From an uncultured bacterium (GTDB lineage Bacteria > Planctomycetota > Uabimicrobiia > Uabimicrobiales > JABWCH01), in assembly GCA_938003875.1 (NCBI GenBank), contig CALKWO010000126.1, positions 1-24,819 of the forward strand: 24,819 nt of DNA, in the 5' to 3' direction. Positions 16,306 to 23,710 of the stretch are shown here, in pieces. Position 1 is the stretch's first letter. Every line of letters begins with the position of its first letter. Made by a program: the position numbers and the translations under genes. Below the pieces are notes generated by a model that saw only the letters and a program-made list of their open reading frames with translations, was not told the DNA's origin and did no database searches.

Positions 16306-17709
16306 TTATTCCCCCATCCTTTTGCCAATTTCCTCCAAATCCTCCAATGCTCCTTTAAGCTCCAATATGGCCTCGCTGATTAAATCTTGCGGTTCAGGGA
16401 GTTCCTGGGCATCGTCCAGGGATTCGTCTTTGAGCCAGGTAATGTCGAGTTTGTAATTGCGTGCTTTGATTTCCTCAAGTCCAAAAGGACGGAATCGGCC
16501 TGATTCTCCTGTGTCTTTTCTTGGGCTACGACCATTGGGGTCAGTGCCATAGCACTGCTCGAATTCCTCAAAATGGGAAGGAGCAAGAGGGCGATCCTTT
16601 TTGGTTATACCAGGGACATTGGAGCGGGCATCGAATATCCATACCTTTTCTGTTGGCATTCCCTTTTGGAGAAAGATCACATTGGCCTTAACGCCCTGGC
16701 TATAAGGCGTGAATGTTCCCCTGGGAAGGCGCAATATGGTATGCAGGTTGCTATCTTCCATGAGTATCTTGAAAACTTCGCCTGCTTTGTCCTCAAAGAG
16801 GCAATTGTCAGGAAGGACGATAGCAGCACGTCCTCCTGGTTTTAGGATTGTCATGACATGCTGAATAAAGTTCAATTGTTTGTTGCTGGTCTTGACGGTG
16901 AAGTCATCTCTGGTCGGTTCTTGGTTCGCTCCTTTTGTGCCAAAGGGAGGATTGGTCAGGATGCAGTCATAGCGTTCGCCACGATCCGCTTCATAGATCG
17001 TATCGCCCAGGTAGATTGTGGGCTGAAGCCCATGTAGAAACAAATTCATCAACGCCAGTCTTCTGGGTCTGGCAACGAGTTCTTGACCAAAGTAAGTTTT
17101 GGCCTTGATACGACTCACCTCCTTACGCTCCAAAGCTTTGTTTGTAGCGTCCATGAGCCAATCATAAGCAGCGAGGAGAAATCCTCCTGTTCCACAAGCA
17201 GGATCGCATATAGTAAAATCAGGGCTGACTCTGGGGTCGGGCTGCATCACCTTGACAATAGATCGAATCAGGACTCTAGGCGTAAAATACTGGCCTGCTC
17301 CTTTTTTCCCTTCACTGGCTGCTTTTTCCAACAGTCCTTCAAAGGCCTGGCCTTTGACATCCACGTCCAGGAGAGACCATTCCACCTCATCTATCAAGGT
17401 GATCAACTTCTTGAGGTTCACCGCATTGTTGAAACGGGGCATGGCCTGGTTGAAAATGGCCTTCAGCATCTCATTCATGCCTTTGCCCTGCAATTTTTCC
17501 AGGGTTTTAGCGTATTGCGTCATAAGATCACTGCCTGATTTGGTTTTCAGGCTCTGCCAGTTATATTCTTCGGGAATCTCCCTTTCTTTTTCCTCTGCCA
17601 TCTTCAAGAACAATAAATACGTCAATTGTTCGATATAATCGCCATAGTCTATTCCATCGTGTCTCAAGGTATGGCAAAATCCCCACAGTTTACCTACAAT
17701 ATCGGTCAT
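16306..17709 (-). CDS. hsdM: Type I restriction-modification DNA methyltransferase HsdM (N6-adenine)
   Basis: This is a 467-residue HsdM, the AdoMet-dependent adenine methyltransferase of the type I complex. The N-terminal helical HsdM_N region (DIVGKLWGFCHTLRHDGID to about residue 110) precedes the Rossmann methyltransferase domain. The AdoMet motif DPACGTGGF (169-177) and catalytic NPPF (253-256, motif IV of gamma-class adenine methyltransferases) are intact, as is GQYFTPR ahead of them. The start at 17709 (MTDIVGKLW) is chosen because AGGAGA lies about ten bases upstream and its ATG overlaps the stop of the preceding toxin gene as ATGA; the longer frame to 17748 adds an atypical leader. 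Translation is therefore probably coupled to the DUF3368 gene. Confidence 0.96.
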   Translation of the reverse strand: MTDIVGKLWGFCHTLRHDGIDYGDYIEQLTYLLFLKMAEEKEREIPEEYNWQSLKTKSGSDLMTQYAKTLEKLQGKGMNEMLKAIFNQAMPRFNNAVNLKKLITLIDEVEWSLLDVDVKGQAFEGLLEKAASEGKKGAGQYFTPRVLIRSIVKVMQPDPRVSPDFTICDPACGTGGFLLAAYDWLMDATNKALERKEVSRIKAKTYFGQELVARPRRLALMNLFLHGLQPTIYLGDTIYEADRGERYDCILTNPPFGTKGANQEPTRDDFTVKTSNKQLNFIQHVMTILKPGGRAAIVLPDNCLFEDKAGEVFKILMEDSNLHTILRLPRGTFTPYSQGVKANVIFLQKGMPTEKVWIFDARSNVPGITKKDRPLAPSHFEEFEQCYGTDPNGRSPRKDTGESGRFRPFGLEEIKARNYKLDITWLKDESLDDAQELPEPQDLISEAILELKGALEDLEEIGKRMGE

Positions 17710-18200
17710 AGTAATGATTCTCCTGCTTCCTTCAAAATATATGCACAAAGTTCCTGACTGATTCTTATTCCATTTTCTTTAAGCTTTTCCAATAGAGGTG
17801 CTATAGCATCCAACATGCCCAATCTTTTGGCTAACAACAACACACCTAATGTTCCTATATGTGGTATCTTTTGTTTTGCCGCCAACTTCCTTGCTTTTGA
17901 TTCATCAATCACAACAATGGAGTTATTGATTTCATGGTACAATGCTAAAACCTCACTTTCTCCTTTGTCCAAAGAGATAGAAAAAAGTTCAATCCAATGT
18001 TTATTTTGGCTCGCTACAACCTTGTCTTTAATCCATGCTCCTATTTCCTTTGATTTAAATTTTCCTTCTTGAACAACTTCTTTCGATACTTCAGAAGGAA
18101 TAACCACTTTATAAAATATTTTGGAAAGCAGAGCCAACTGGTCTAAGATGGCTAAAGAAATTAAAGGAGTGGCATTTAGAATAGCAACTTTATTCTTCAT
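17706..18200 (-). CDS. DUF3368 PIN-like toxin (putative nuclease) of a toxin-antitoxin pair
   Basis: This is a 164-residue DUF3368 protein, a PIN-related family usually encoded directly after a UPF0175 antitoxin and thought to act as an RNase toxin. Visible motifs are AILNATPLISLA (N-terminal strand, with Asn at the first acidic PIN position, as I recall occurring in this family), KGESEVLALYHE (conserved Glu near residue 80), VVIDESKARKLA (Asp/Glu pair near 97) and IGTLGVLLLAKRLG. The start overlaps the UPF0175 gene by 11 bases and its stop overlaps hsdM by four bases. The pair is therefore wedged into the restriction operon with translational coupling on both sides. Toxicity is inferred from family and context only. 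Confidence 0.85.
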   Translation of the reverse strand: MKNKVAILNATPLISLAILDQLALLSKIFYKVVIPSEVSKEVVQEGKFKSKEIGAWIKDKVVASQNKHWIELFSISLDKGESEVLALYHEINNSIVVIDESKARKLAAKQKIPHIGTLGVLLLAKRLGMLDAIAPLLEKLKENGIRISQELCAYILKEAGESLL

Positions 18201-18468
18201 CTATCAGATCTTTCAATGTATCTATTTCTTGCTTAAGGGATTCCAAAGAATATTTAATCACTGGAACTTTACATTTATCCAATTCTGCAATGAAAGAGAT
18301 TTTGTCCATTCCTGCAAGTTCAGATGCCTTGCCTAAAGAAAGCTTGCTTAGTTCATATAGCTTTACTGCTCCCAAAATTTTAAGCTTTTTGGAAAATTCT
18401 TCTGATGTTTCATTCAATGCCAGAAGAATATCTTCAGGATAATCCAGTGTCATCTTTATAGTATTCAT
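18190..18468 (-). CDS. UPF0175 family antitoxin
   Basis: This is a 92-residue UPF0175 protein, a small DNA-binding fold commonly paired with DUF3368 PIN-like toxins. The family signature is clear: an N-terminal strand (IKMTLDYPEDILLALN), a helix KILGAVKLYELSKLSLGKASELAGM resembling a helix-turn-helix, and a C-terminal toxin-contacting tail (KVPVIKYSLESLKQEIDTL). AAAGGAAA precedes the ATG, 12 bases after the hsdR stop. Antitoxins of this type usually repress their own operon, but here no promoter-length gap exists in front, so it may be expressed from the upstream restriction operon promoter. Confidence 0.88.
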   Translation of the reverse strand: MNTIKMTLDYPEDILLALNETSEEFSKKLKILGAVKLYELSKLSLGKASELAGMDKISFIAELDKCKVPVIKYSLESLKQEIDTLKDLIDEE

Positions 18469-18480
18469 AATTTTCCTTTC

Positions 18481-21087
18481 TTATGCTGCAATAAAGTAAT
18501 TGATTTCTTCGATCAGTCTTTCCAATTGCCCTTCAAAGACATGTCGTGCTTTCCTCAGTCCCCCTTTTCTCTCGAAGATGGGCATACTATCGAAATCCTG
18601 CAAAGCAATGGTCAGATTGCGAACCAGGTGTTCTCTGATGAGGGAAAGCCATTGGTGTTGCTCTTGAGTGAACGTTTTGTTCTCCATGATCTTTTGCATC
18701 GCACGATCTACTCTTTCCTGTGAGTTATAAATCGGAGACTCTTCACGAGTGGCATGTTTGACCATAGAGATGATGTCCGCCAGGGACTTCTTGTAGACCA
18801 CGCTATATGCCTTCTGCAACTCCTGCTTTGGAAACTTATTCTCTTCCAATCTCCTCTGTAAATCTTCCAGGACTTCGGGATTCCATTCTTTGGGTCTTTC
18901 TAGCAAAACCTGTACCGCTTCGATCTCATTTTGTTTTTCTCGTATGAACTGGCTAAAGCTGTCGAGATAGTCTTGTGGCTTAAGATGCCCAATAAGACAT
19001 TCTGATGTTACGTGGTCTTCCACTTCGTATCCAATCAGAAATTCTTTCTTGGGCTTGGGATAATGAACCAGAAGTTCCTGGAAGTTTTTATTTTGTAGCA
19101 ACTTGACCGTCTGGGTAAAGTCATCCTGAAGCCTATCGGGCAATTCTCTGGCAAACCTGCCCATATCTCCATCGGGAATATATCGGGCAAACTGGTCTCT
19201 TGCCTTTGCGCTCATGGTATTCTCGATCCTGTGCAGCCTCTTGACAAATAAGTTTGTATTGGACTCCCGATTTTTGTCTTGAGCGATATGCTCTATCAAC
19301 TGGGAGATAGGAATCACCTCTTTTGAGGGAAGAGCTACAGTAAAGTCTGTAGTGTTGCGGAAATATTCGATGAGCGTGCCATCAAAGCAATCGAATAGGG
19401 TAAAATGGGTCTTATGGATTTCAGAACACCTGCGAGTTCCCCTGCCGAGCATCTGAACCCATAGAATTCTGGATTTTACTGGTCTGAGGAACACAATGAA
19501 CTCCAGACAAGGTATATCCACACCTGTACTGAGCATGTCCACTGTAACCACAATTCCAGGATTGGGACGATTGCGAAATTCCCTGATCTTCTGCAAAGGT
19601 CGATCTACTGTAGCACTGCTCGTGATCTTGCAAACAAAATCATCTCCACGCTGGAACTCTTCTTTGCAAAGACGTACCAATTGGTCTGCGTGAGAAATAT
19701 GAGGAAGGTCATTGGCTGCAAAGATCAAGGTTTTAGGGAAATGACCAGTTCGTGCTTCCCATTCCAGGGCATACCTGGCAATCTCCTTGACGATCTGGCG
19801 ATTGCTTTCTGGTGCTGTGATCTTCGTTTCGATTTCCTCTGTGCTAAAGGCTCTTTCATCCTCCAGCTCGTCATAGATTTCTTGCCCTGTTACAGTGTCT
19901 ACTACTCCAACCTGCTCTCCTGGACGTAAAAAAGCTCCATATATACGAACGTTCGATTTGATCTTTACAGCTTCATAGTCCACCAGATAACCATCCAGAA
20001 CAGCCTTCTCTGTAGTATAGCGATAGACCACATTCTTGAACAAAGATAGAGAATGAGGTGCAGGGGTTGCTGTAAGGCCAATCTTGATGGCGTCAAAATA
20101 TTCGAGTACCTGCCTCCATAGGCCAGTTTCTTTTGTCGTATAGCCCCTGTGACACTCATCTGCGATAATCACATCGAAAGCATGAATCGGAATATCGAGA
20201 ATGGCTGCATCCTCATCCTCATATTCTACCTGCTTGCCAAATAGATTGATTGCCATGCGCTGTATGGTGCATACATAAACAAAAGTATGAGAAGAATTGG
20301 GATGTGTCAAATAAGAATTAGGCAATGTCTGTAGATCAAAGGACTTCTGTTCTTCCAGATCATTCTTCTGGAACTGCTGATAGTAAACCTCATATTCCTG
20401 ATTTAGCTTCTTTCCCTGTGGTGTAGTAAAGGAATGGAGCGTTTGGACTGCTTGGGCTGCTAAAGCTCTGCGATCCACCAGGAACAAAATCCGCTTCCCC
20501 AACATGGATTCTAACAAGCGATATATTTCCGCTACGATCATAAAGGTTTTCCCTGTTCCTGTAGCCATAGCAACGAGCATTTCCCTATGGCCTTCTTTGA
20601 TCGCATTCTCTATGGACAAAATCGCCTCTTTCTGGTAATGGCGCAATTGCGCAGGTTGGACAGGATTGTTCTCCATCCAGGAATAGGCTCTAACCTTTTC
20701 CTTTTGCAACATTTCCAGCATAGCCTCTTTTGTATGAAACCTGGCAACCTTGCGAGATATGTTCTTGGGATCACGTGTATCCAGAAAGTATATGCTTTCC
20801 CCATTGCTTGAGTACAGAAAAGGCACTCCCCCTAAAGCCCTGGAATATCGTTTCGCCTGCTCCAGAACATTCTGCGCACCAATACTGACCTTTTTCCCCT
20901 CGATGATGCCCAGTATCTTTCCGTCCACAAATAACGCATAGTCCGCTTCCCCATCCTTTGTCGGATATTCCTCCACTGCATGACACTCCAAAACAAAGGT
21001 GTCCATTCCCTTATGATGGTGAAGAATAGTCCATCCACTCAGTTTTTTGTCAATGCGATCTTTTCTGGTTTGGCTTTCGTTTTCCAT
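18481..21087 (-). CDS. hsdR: Type I restriction endonuclease and translocase subunit HsdR
   Basis: This is an 868-residue HsdR of the EcoEI-like type. The N-terminal PD-(D/E)xK nuclease shows D49 (DYALFVDGK) and E63-x-K65 (IIEGKK). A superfamily 2 translocase follows with Walker A ATGTGKT (175-181), DECH box (310-313), motif III GLTATPA and motif VI QMLGRGTRR; the C-terminal helical region binds HsdM/HsdS. All key residues are intact. ATG at 21087 is preferred, with a weak GAG eight bases before it. A GTG at 21096 would overlap the stop of the broken PIN gene as GTGA, matching the coupling style of this operon, and cannot be excluded. The IS607 insertion a hundred bases upstream separates it from the original operon promoter. 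Confidence 0.95.
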   Translation of the reverse strand: MENESQTRKDRIDKKLSGWTILHHHKGMDTFVLECHAVEEYPTKDGEADYALFVDGKILGIIEGKKVSIGAQNVLEQAKRYSRALGGVPFLYSSNGESIYFLDTRDPKNISRKVARFHTKEAMLEMLQKEKVRAYSWMENNPVQPAQLRHYQKEAILSIENAIKEGHREMLVAMATGTGKTFMIVAEIYRLLESMLGKRILFLVDRRALAAQAVQTLHSFTTPQGKKLNQEYEVYYQQFQKNDLEEQKSFDLQTLPNSYLTHPNSSHTFVYVCTIQRMAINLFGKQVEYEDEDAAILDIPIHAFDVIIADECHRGYTTKETGLWRQVLEYFDAIKIGLTATPAPHSLSLFKNVVYRYTTEKAVLDGYLVDYEAVKIKSNVRIYGAFLRPGEQVGVVDTVTGQEIYDELEDERAFSTEEIETKITAPESNRQIVKEIARYALEWEARTGHFPKTLIFAANDLPHISHADQLVRLCKEEFQRGDDFVCKITSSATVDRPLQKIREFRNRPNPGIVVTVDMLSTGVDIPCLEFIVFLRPVKSRILWVQMLGRGTRRCSEIHKTHFTLFDCFDGTLIEYFRNTTDFTVALPSKEVIPISQLIEHIAQDKNRESNTNLFVKRLHRIENTMSAKARDQFARYIPDGDMGRFARELPDRLQDDFTQTVKLLQNKNFQELLVHYPKPKKEFLIGYEVEDHVTSECLIGHLKPQDYLDSFSQFIREKQNEIEAVQVLLERPKEWNPEVLEDLQRRLEENKFPKQELQKAYSVVYKKSLADIISMVKHATREESPIYNSQERVDRAMQKIMENKTFTQEQHQWLSLIREHLVRNLTIALQDFDSMPIFERKGGLRKARHVFEGQLERLIEEINYFIAA

Positions 21088-21092
21088 AGGGA

Positions 21093-21186
21093 TCACTCAA
21101 ATGGATTTATGATTTTTAGCTTCTTTTCTATAACAAGACCATTATGCAAATCTTCAGAATAAAGAATATCAGCATTCCGCTCTTCC
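21093..21186 (-). pseudogene. 3' fragment of a PIN-domain toxin gene
   Basis: About 30 codons on the minus strand encode ERNADILYSEDLHNG followed by LVIEKKLKIINPFE and a TGA at 21093. This is the characteristic C-terminal block of VapC-type PIN proteins, where the SED aspartate is the fourth metal ligand and xIxNPF the terminal strand. There is no start codon. The block is exactly what is missing from the PIN frame at 23747-24087, which breaks off after GIIVAAAF. The two pieces flank the IS607-family element and are one interrupted gene. The stop overlaps a possible GTG start of hsdR. Confidence 0.8.
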
Positions 21187-21225
21187 AAATCTATACAAAT
21201 CTATATAAAAATCAACAAATCTATA
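21186..21225 (-). repeat. Three direct copies of a decamer at the IS607 right end
   Basis: CAAATCTATA occurs at 21186-21195, 21196-21205 and 21216-21225 (minus strand TATAGATTTG). The first two are adjacent; the third starts 20 bases after the second. They lie at the very end of the element, next to the PIN fragment. Subterminal repeats are expected binding sites of IS607-type serine transposases. A related TATATATTTTG lies near the other end, at about 23689-23699. Confidence 0.65.
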
Positions 21226-21400
21226 TAAACTGGAGTCAAGGATACCATCCTCTATTTTAATTACTTGACGCTTGCAGTCGAACTGCAGTTTATCCCCCGG
21301 TTAGTAGAAACTACGCCCCTGGGACAAACACGCCAAGCCCATCGCTCCCTGACGGAAACGAGGCCTGAGCAAGGCACTAAGAGAGAATCATTTGAATTTT
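21187..21400 (-). ncRNA. Predicted TnpB omega RNA (reRNA) scaffold at the element right end
   Basis: In IS200/605 and IS607 elements the guide RNA is transcribed from the tnpB 3' end through the right end, and the guide is the adjacent flanking DNA. Here the last ~45 tnpB codons encode an odd Cys/Arg/Trp/Ser-rich tail after the RuvC-III motif, as expected where coding DNA doubles as RNA scaffold. Visible stems are TGCAGT-CGA-ACTGCA (21273-21287) and GTAG-AAA-CTAC (21304-21314). The predicted guide starts at about 21186 and reads leftward into the PIN 3' fragment. Ends are only approximate; no RNA data are available. Confidence 0.35.
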
Positions 21401-23024
21401 GTTCCAATTCCCGCAGGTAATTGGTTAAGCCATTGCGAGCAGCATTTTCATCGCGAATATGCTCAAAGTGGCAAGCAGGGCAAGCCCATAAACGGACATC
21501 AGGATGAATACCATCTTTGACAACATAGCCACATTCACAGCAAGTACGAGTGGTACCTTTTTCCTTGAAAATATCATAATTTTTGCCCGATTTTAATGCA
21601 ACCCAAGAAAGGATTTCTTTAAAACGGCCTATAAGGGAGCGGTTATTCATGGCTCGACGCATGCCAGTAGAAATACCGCCGCCATGAGGAGTATAGTCGC
21701 CAATAATGACAATTCGATAAAGAGAAAAAAGCATATTGGCTAGAGTAAACAAAAACGTCTTAGTCTGGTCTCGACGTTTTGCTAAAACTCTTTCCAGTGT
21801 ACGATTGTACTTAACCCATCGCCTAGAAGATTGCCATCGTTTTGTGCCAATAGGTTTTCCCTGGTTATCTAAAACATCGACCTGTTTGGAATTTTTTTTG
21901 CATTTATCTCGTTTTGATTTTAATTCATCTATTCTTTTATCATATATTTTCAACCAATCAGGTGCTTCAATTTCAATGCTTTTGCCTTCAGAGTCTACAC
22001 CGTAGGCAAAATTTTTGTGATTCGGATCGAAAGCAATAATGGTCTGATTTTTAGCTATTTCTTCATAAGCGTCTTCCAATAGGAGCCGTTTCAGTTTACA
22101 AAGTTCAAGTCCTTTTGACTCTTTGCATATCAATTTCCAGGTAGCTCTTCGTAATTTTATTTGTTCAAATAATTCTGGTCTTTGATGAAAATCATCTTTT
22201 TCAATCAACGTGTTGAGAGTATTGCAGATGCCTTCCAAAACTTTTTTATTTTTTGCTGTATTCTTTGAGTATGAAGGCAATAGAGCTTTTATTTTTTGGG
22301 GAAGTTGCTTTTGGAAATATTGGGAAATATTATCCTGAGGTTCAAGCAGTTTGGCAACAAACTTAGCTGGTTCTTGGAAAGAACCAGGGAAAAACAAGGA
22401 GCTGCCTATCGATTCCATCGGTTTTTTATCGGTCAATTCTCTTAAAACTGTAAATACTGCACTGAATACTCCTGCTTGTTTTACTATCCTCAGATTACGA
22501 ATTATTTTTCCTTGCAAGTGAGAAGCTTCCTGCATGGGTATCGTCAAAGATCTTTGTTTTCGATCTTCGCCTAGCCCAAGCGAAAGTTTCAAATTTCTGT
22601 CTTCTATGCAATATCCTTTTTCCGCTTCGTCATAGAATAGGGAAAACCAATGCGATTTCCACGAACGAAATTTAGGCCAACCTGTGGCCTGCCCTTTGCG
22701 TTTCCCCTTACGAGATTTCTGATACGTTTGAATACAATCACTTAACCTTAAAGCCGAATTTTTTAAAGGTGATGAATGGACTACCTTCAGGAAAGGATGC
22801 TCTTCTTTTATCTCTGGCAACAGGTTGCGCAATCCTCTTTTCGTATACAGCATTTTACTGATCTCTTCAGATGGATTTTTCTTATAGTCATCACGTAAAT
22901 CATTTGCCTTTTCAAGCAAATGATTATACAACCAGTTACATATTCTCGATTGTCCATCCAATATTTCTGCTGTCTCTTTATCTGGCTCTAATTTTAGTTT
23001 GATTACTGTAGCTACCTGTTCCAT
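21261..23024 (-). CDS. tnpB: TnpB RNA-guided nuclease, enlarged, with rearranged RuvC-II site
   Basis: This is a 587-residue TnpB, against roughly 370-420 usually. The N-terminal part (1-195) has TnpB-like blocks (NWLYNHLLEK, GWPKFRSWKS, NLKLSLGLGED). Residues about 198-325 are an extra, largely helical region I do not recognise, just ahead of RuvC-I (IIAFDPNHKNFAYG, D333). RuvC-II reads RIVIIGDYTPHGG with Gly442 where the catalytic Glu normally lies; Glu488 (FKEKGTTRTC), 46 residues later, is the likely substitute. The zinc ribbon (C495/C498 and C515/C518) and RuvC-III RDENAARN (D525) are intact. GAGG precedes the ATG by about eight bases, 11 bases after tnpA. It is predicted to be an active nuclease cutting sites that match the empty target, promoting element retention. 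Confidence 0.9.
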   Translation of the reverse strand: MEQVATVIKLKLEPDKETAEILDGQSRICNWLYNHLLEKANDLRDDYKKNPSEEISKMLYTKRGLRNLLPEIKEEHPFLKVVHSSPLKNSALRLSDCIQTYQKSRKGKRKGQATGWPKFRSWKSHWFSLFYDEAEKGYCIEDRNLKLSLGLGEDRKQRSLTIPMQEASHLQGKIIRNLRIVKQAGVFSAVFTVLRELTDKKPMESIGSSLFFPGSFQEPAKFVAKLLEPQDNISQYFQKQLPQKIKALLPSYSKNTAKNKKVLEGICNTLNTLIEKDDFHQRPELFEQIKLRRATWKLICKESKGLELCKLKRLLLEDAYEEIAKNQTIIAFDPNHKNFAYGVDSEGKSIEIEAPDWLKIYDKRIDELKSKRDKCKKNSKQVDVLDNQGKPIGTKRWQSSRRWVKYNRTLERVLAKRRDQTKTFLFTLANMLFSLYRIVIIGDYTPHGGGISTGMRRAMNNRSLIGRFKEILSWVALKSGKNYDIFKEKGTTRTCCECGYVVKDGIHPDVRLWACPACHFEHIRDENAARNGLTNYLRELEQNSNDSLLVPCSGLVSVRERWAWRVCPRGVVSTNRGINCSSTASVK

Positions 23025-23035
23025 GGAACATTCCT

Positions 23036-23674
23036 CTAACTTTCATCTTTTGGTTGATTACTTATCTCTTTTGCCGCTTTTCGTAGCTGTTCCATTACAT
23101 CTTTATTTTTACGGCTTCGACTCCCATAAAGACGCGCAGAAAAAACTGTAATGATTTCCAACACATCTTTTACCAACTCTTCTTCAAATGTAGCATCTTC
23201 TGATGCATTGATAATCACTACTTCCGTTCCAAAATGTTCACATAGGCTAAAAATTAACTCTGCACCAAAACGTAATAGCCGATCTTTGTGAGTTATCACC
23301 AATCGTCCGATTTCGCTTGAACAAATCCTGCGAATCAGGTCTCTTAAACCACGTTTTTGGTAATTTAACCCACTTCCTAAATCTTTTATGATTTCATATT
23401 TCCAACCATTGGATGCGCAGAAAGATTCTAACATTCCAACCTGTCTGCCCAAATCTTCTTTTTGGTCATGACTTGATACTCTTGCATACGCAAGCGTCGA
23501 TCTTGTTTCTGATATTACCTTTCTAGGTGCTAATCTGCGCAGTTTCGTAAGATCAAATCGCCTATGTCCGTTGGGTGTCCGTTCCACTTCAATTTTTCCA
23601 GAAGCTTCCCAACGACGCAGTGTTTCAATCGAAACACCTAATTCTTTTGCGGCTTCACTAATTTTTATTTTCAT
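23036..23674 (-). CDS. tnpA: IS607-family serine transposase TnpA with MerR-like HTH
   Basis: This is a 212-residue, full-length IS607 transposase. The N-terminal MerR-type helix-turn-helix (ISEAAKELGVSIETLRRWE, residues 5-23, then wing RTPNGHRRF) binds the element ends. The serine-recombinase catalytic domain follows with YARVSSHDQ (63-71). Arg65 and nucleophile Ser67 correspond to R8 and S10 of gamma-delta resolvase, and downstream KDRLLRFG carries the conserved active-site arginines. Excision and integration through a circular intermediate are expected. The ATG lies just seven bases after a near-consensus -10 box, so the mRNA could be leaderless. It and tnpB form an operon. Confidence 0.93.
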   Translation of the reverse strand: MKIKISEAAKELGVSIETLRRWEASGKIEVERTPNGHRRFDLTKLRRLAPRKVISETRSTLAYARVSSHDQKEDLGRQVGMLESFCASNGWKYEIIKDLGSGLNYQKRGLRDLIRRICSSEIGRLVITHKDRLLRFGAELIFSLCEHFGTEVVIINASEDATFEEELVKDVLEIITVFSARLYGSRSRKNKDVMEQLRKAAKEISNQPKDES

Positions 23675-23681
23675 ACTCTAT

Positions 23682-23710
23682 ATTCTACACAAAATATATA
23701 GAATTGTCAA
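23682..23710 (-). promoter_or_regulatory. Near-consensus sigma70-like promoter of tnpA
   Basis: On the minus strand TTGACA (23705-23710) and TAGAAT (23682-23687) are exactly 17 bases apart. Transcription would begin near 23675, essentially at the tnpA ATG (23674), implying a leaderless or nearly leaderless transcript. The site lies inside the element's left end and overlaps the stop of the truncated PIN frame. Read-through could supply hsdR and the restriction operon. Confidence 0.6.

Noticed and set aside
21186..21225. CRISPR-like array from the repeated decamers
   Set aside because: Units are 10 bases, with no spacer pattern and no cas genes; position at the IS end explains them as transposase sites.
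21261..23024. Calling the TnpB-like protein a Cas12 effector or Fanzor
   Set aside because: It is directly linked to IS607 tnpA with no CRISPR array, and the host is bacterial; the rearranged-site resemblance is kept as a finding only.
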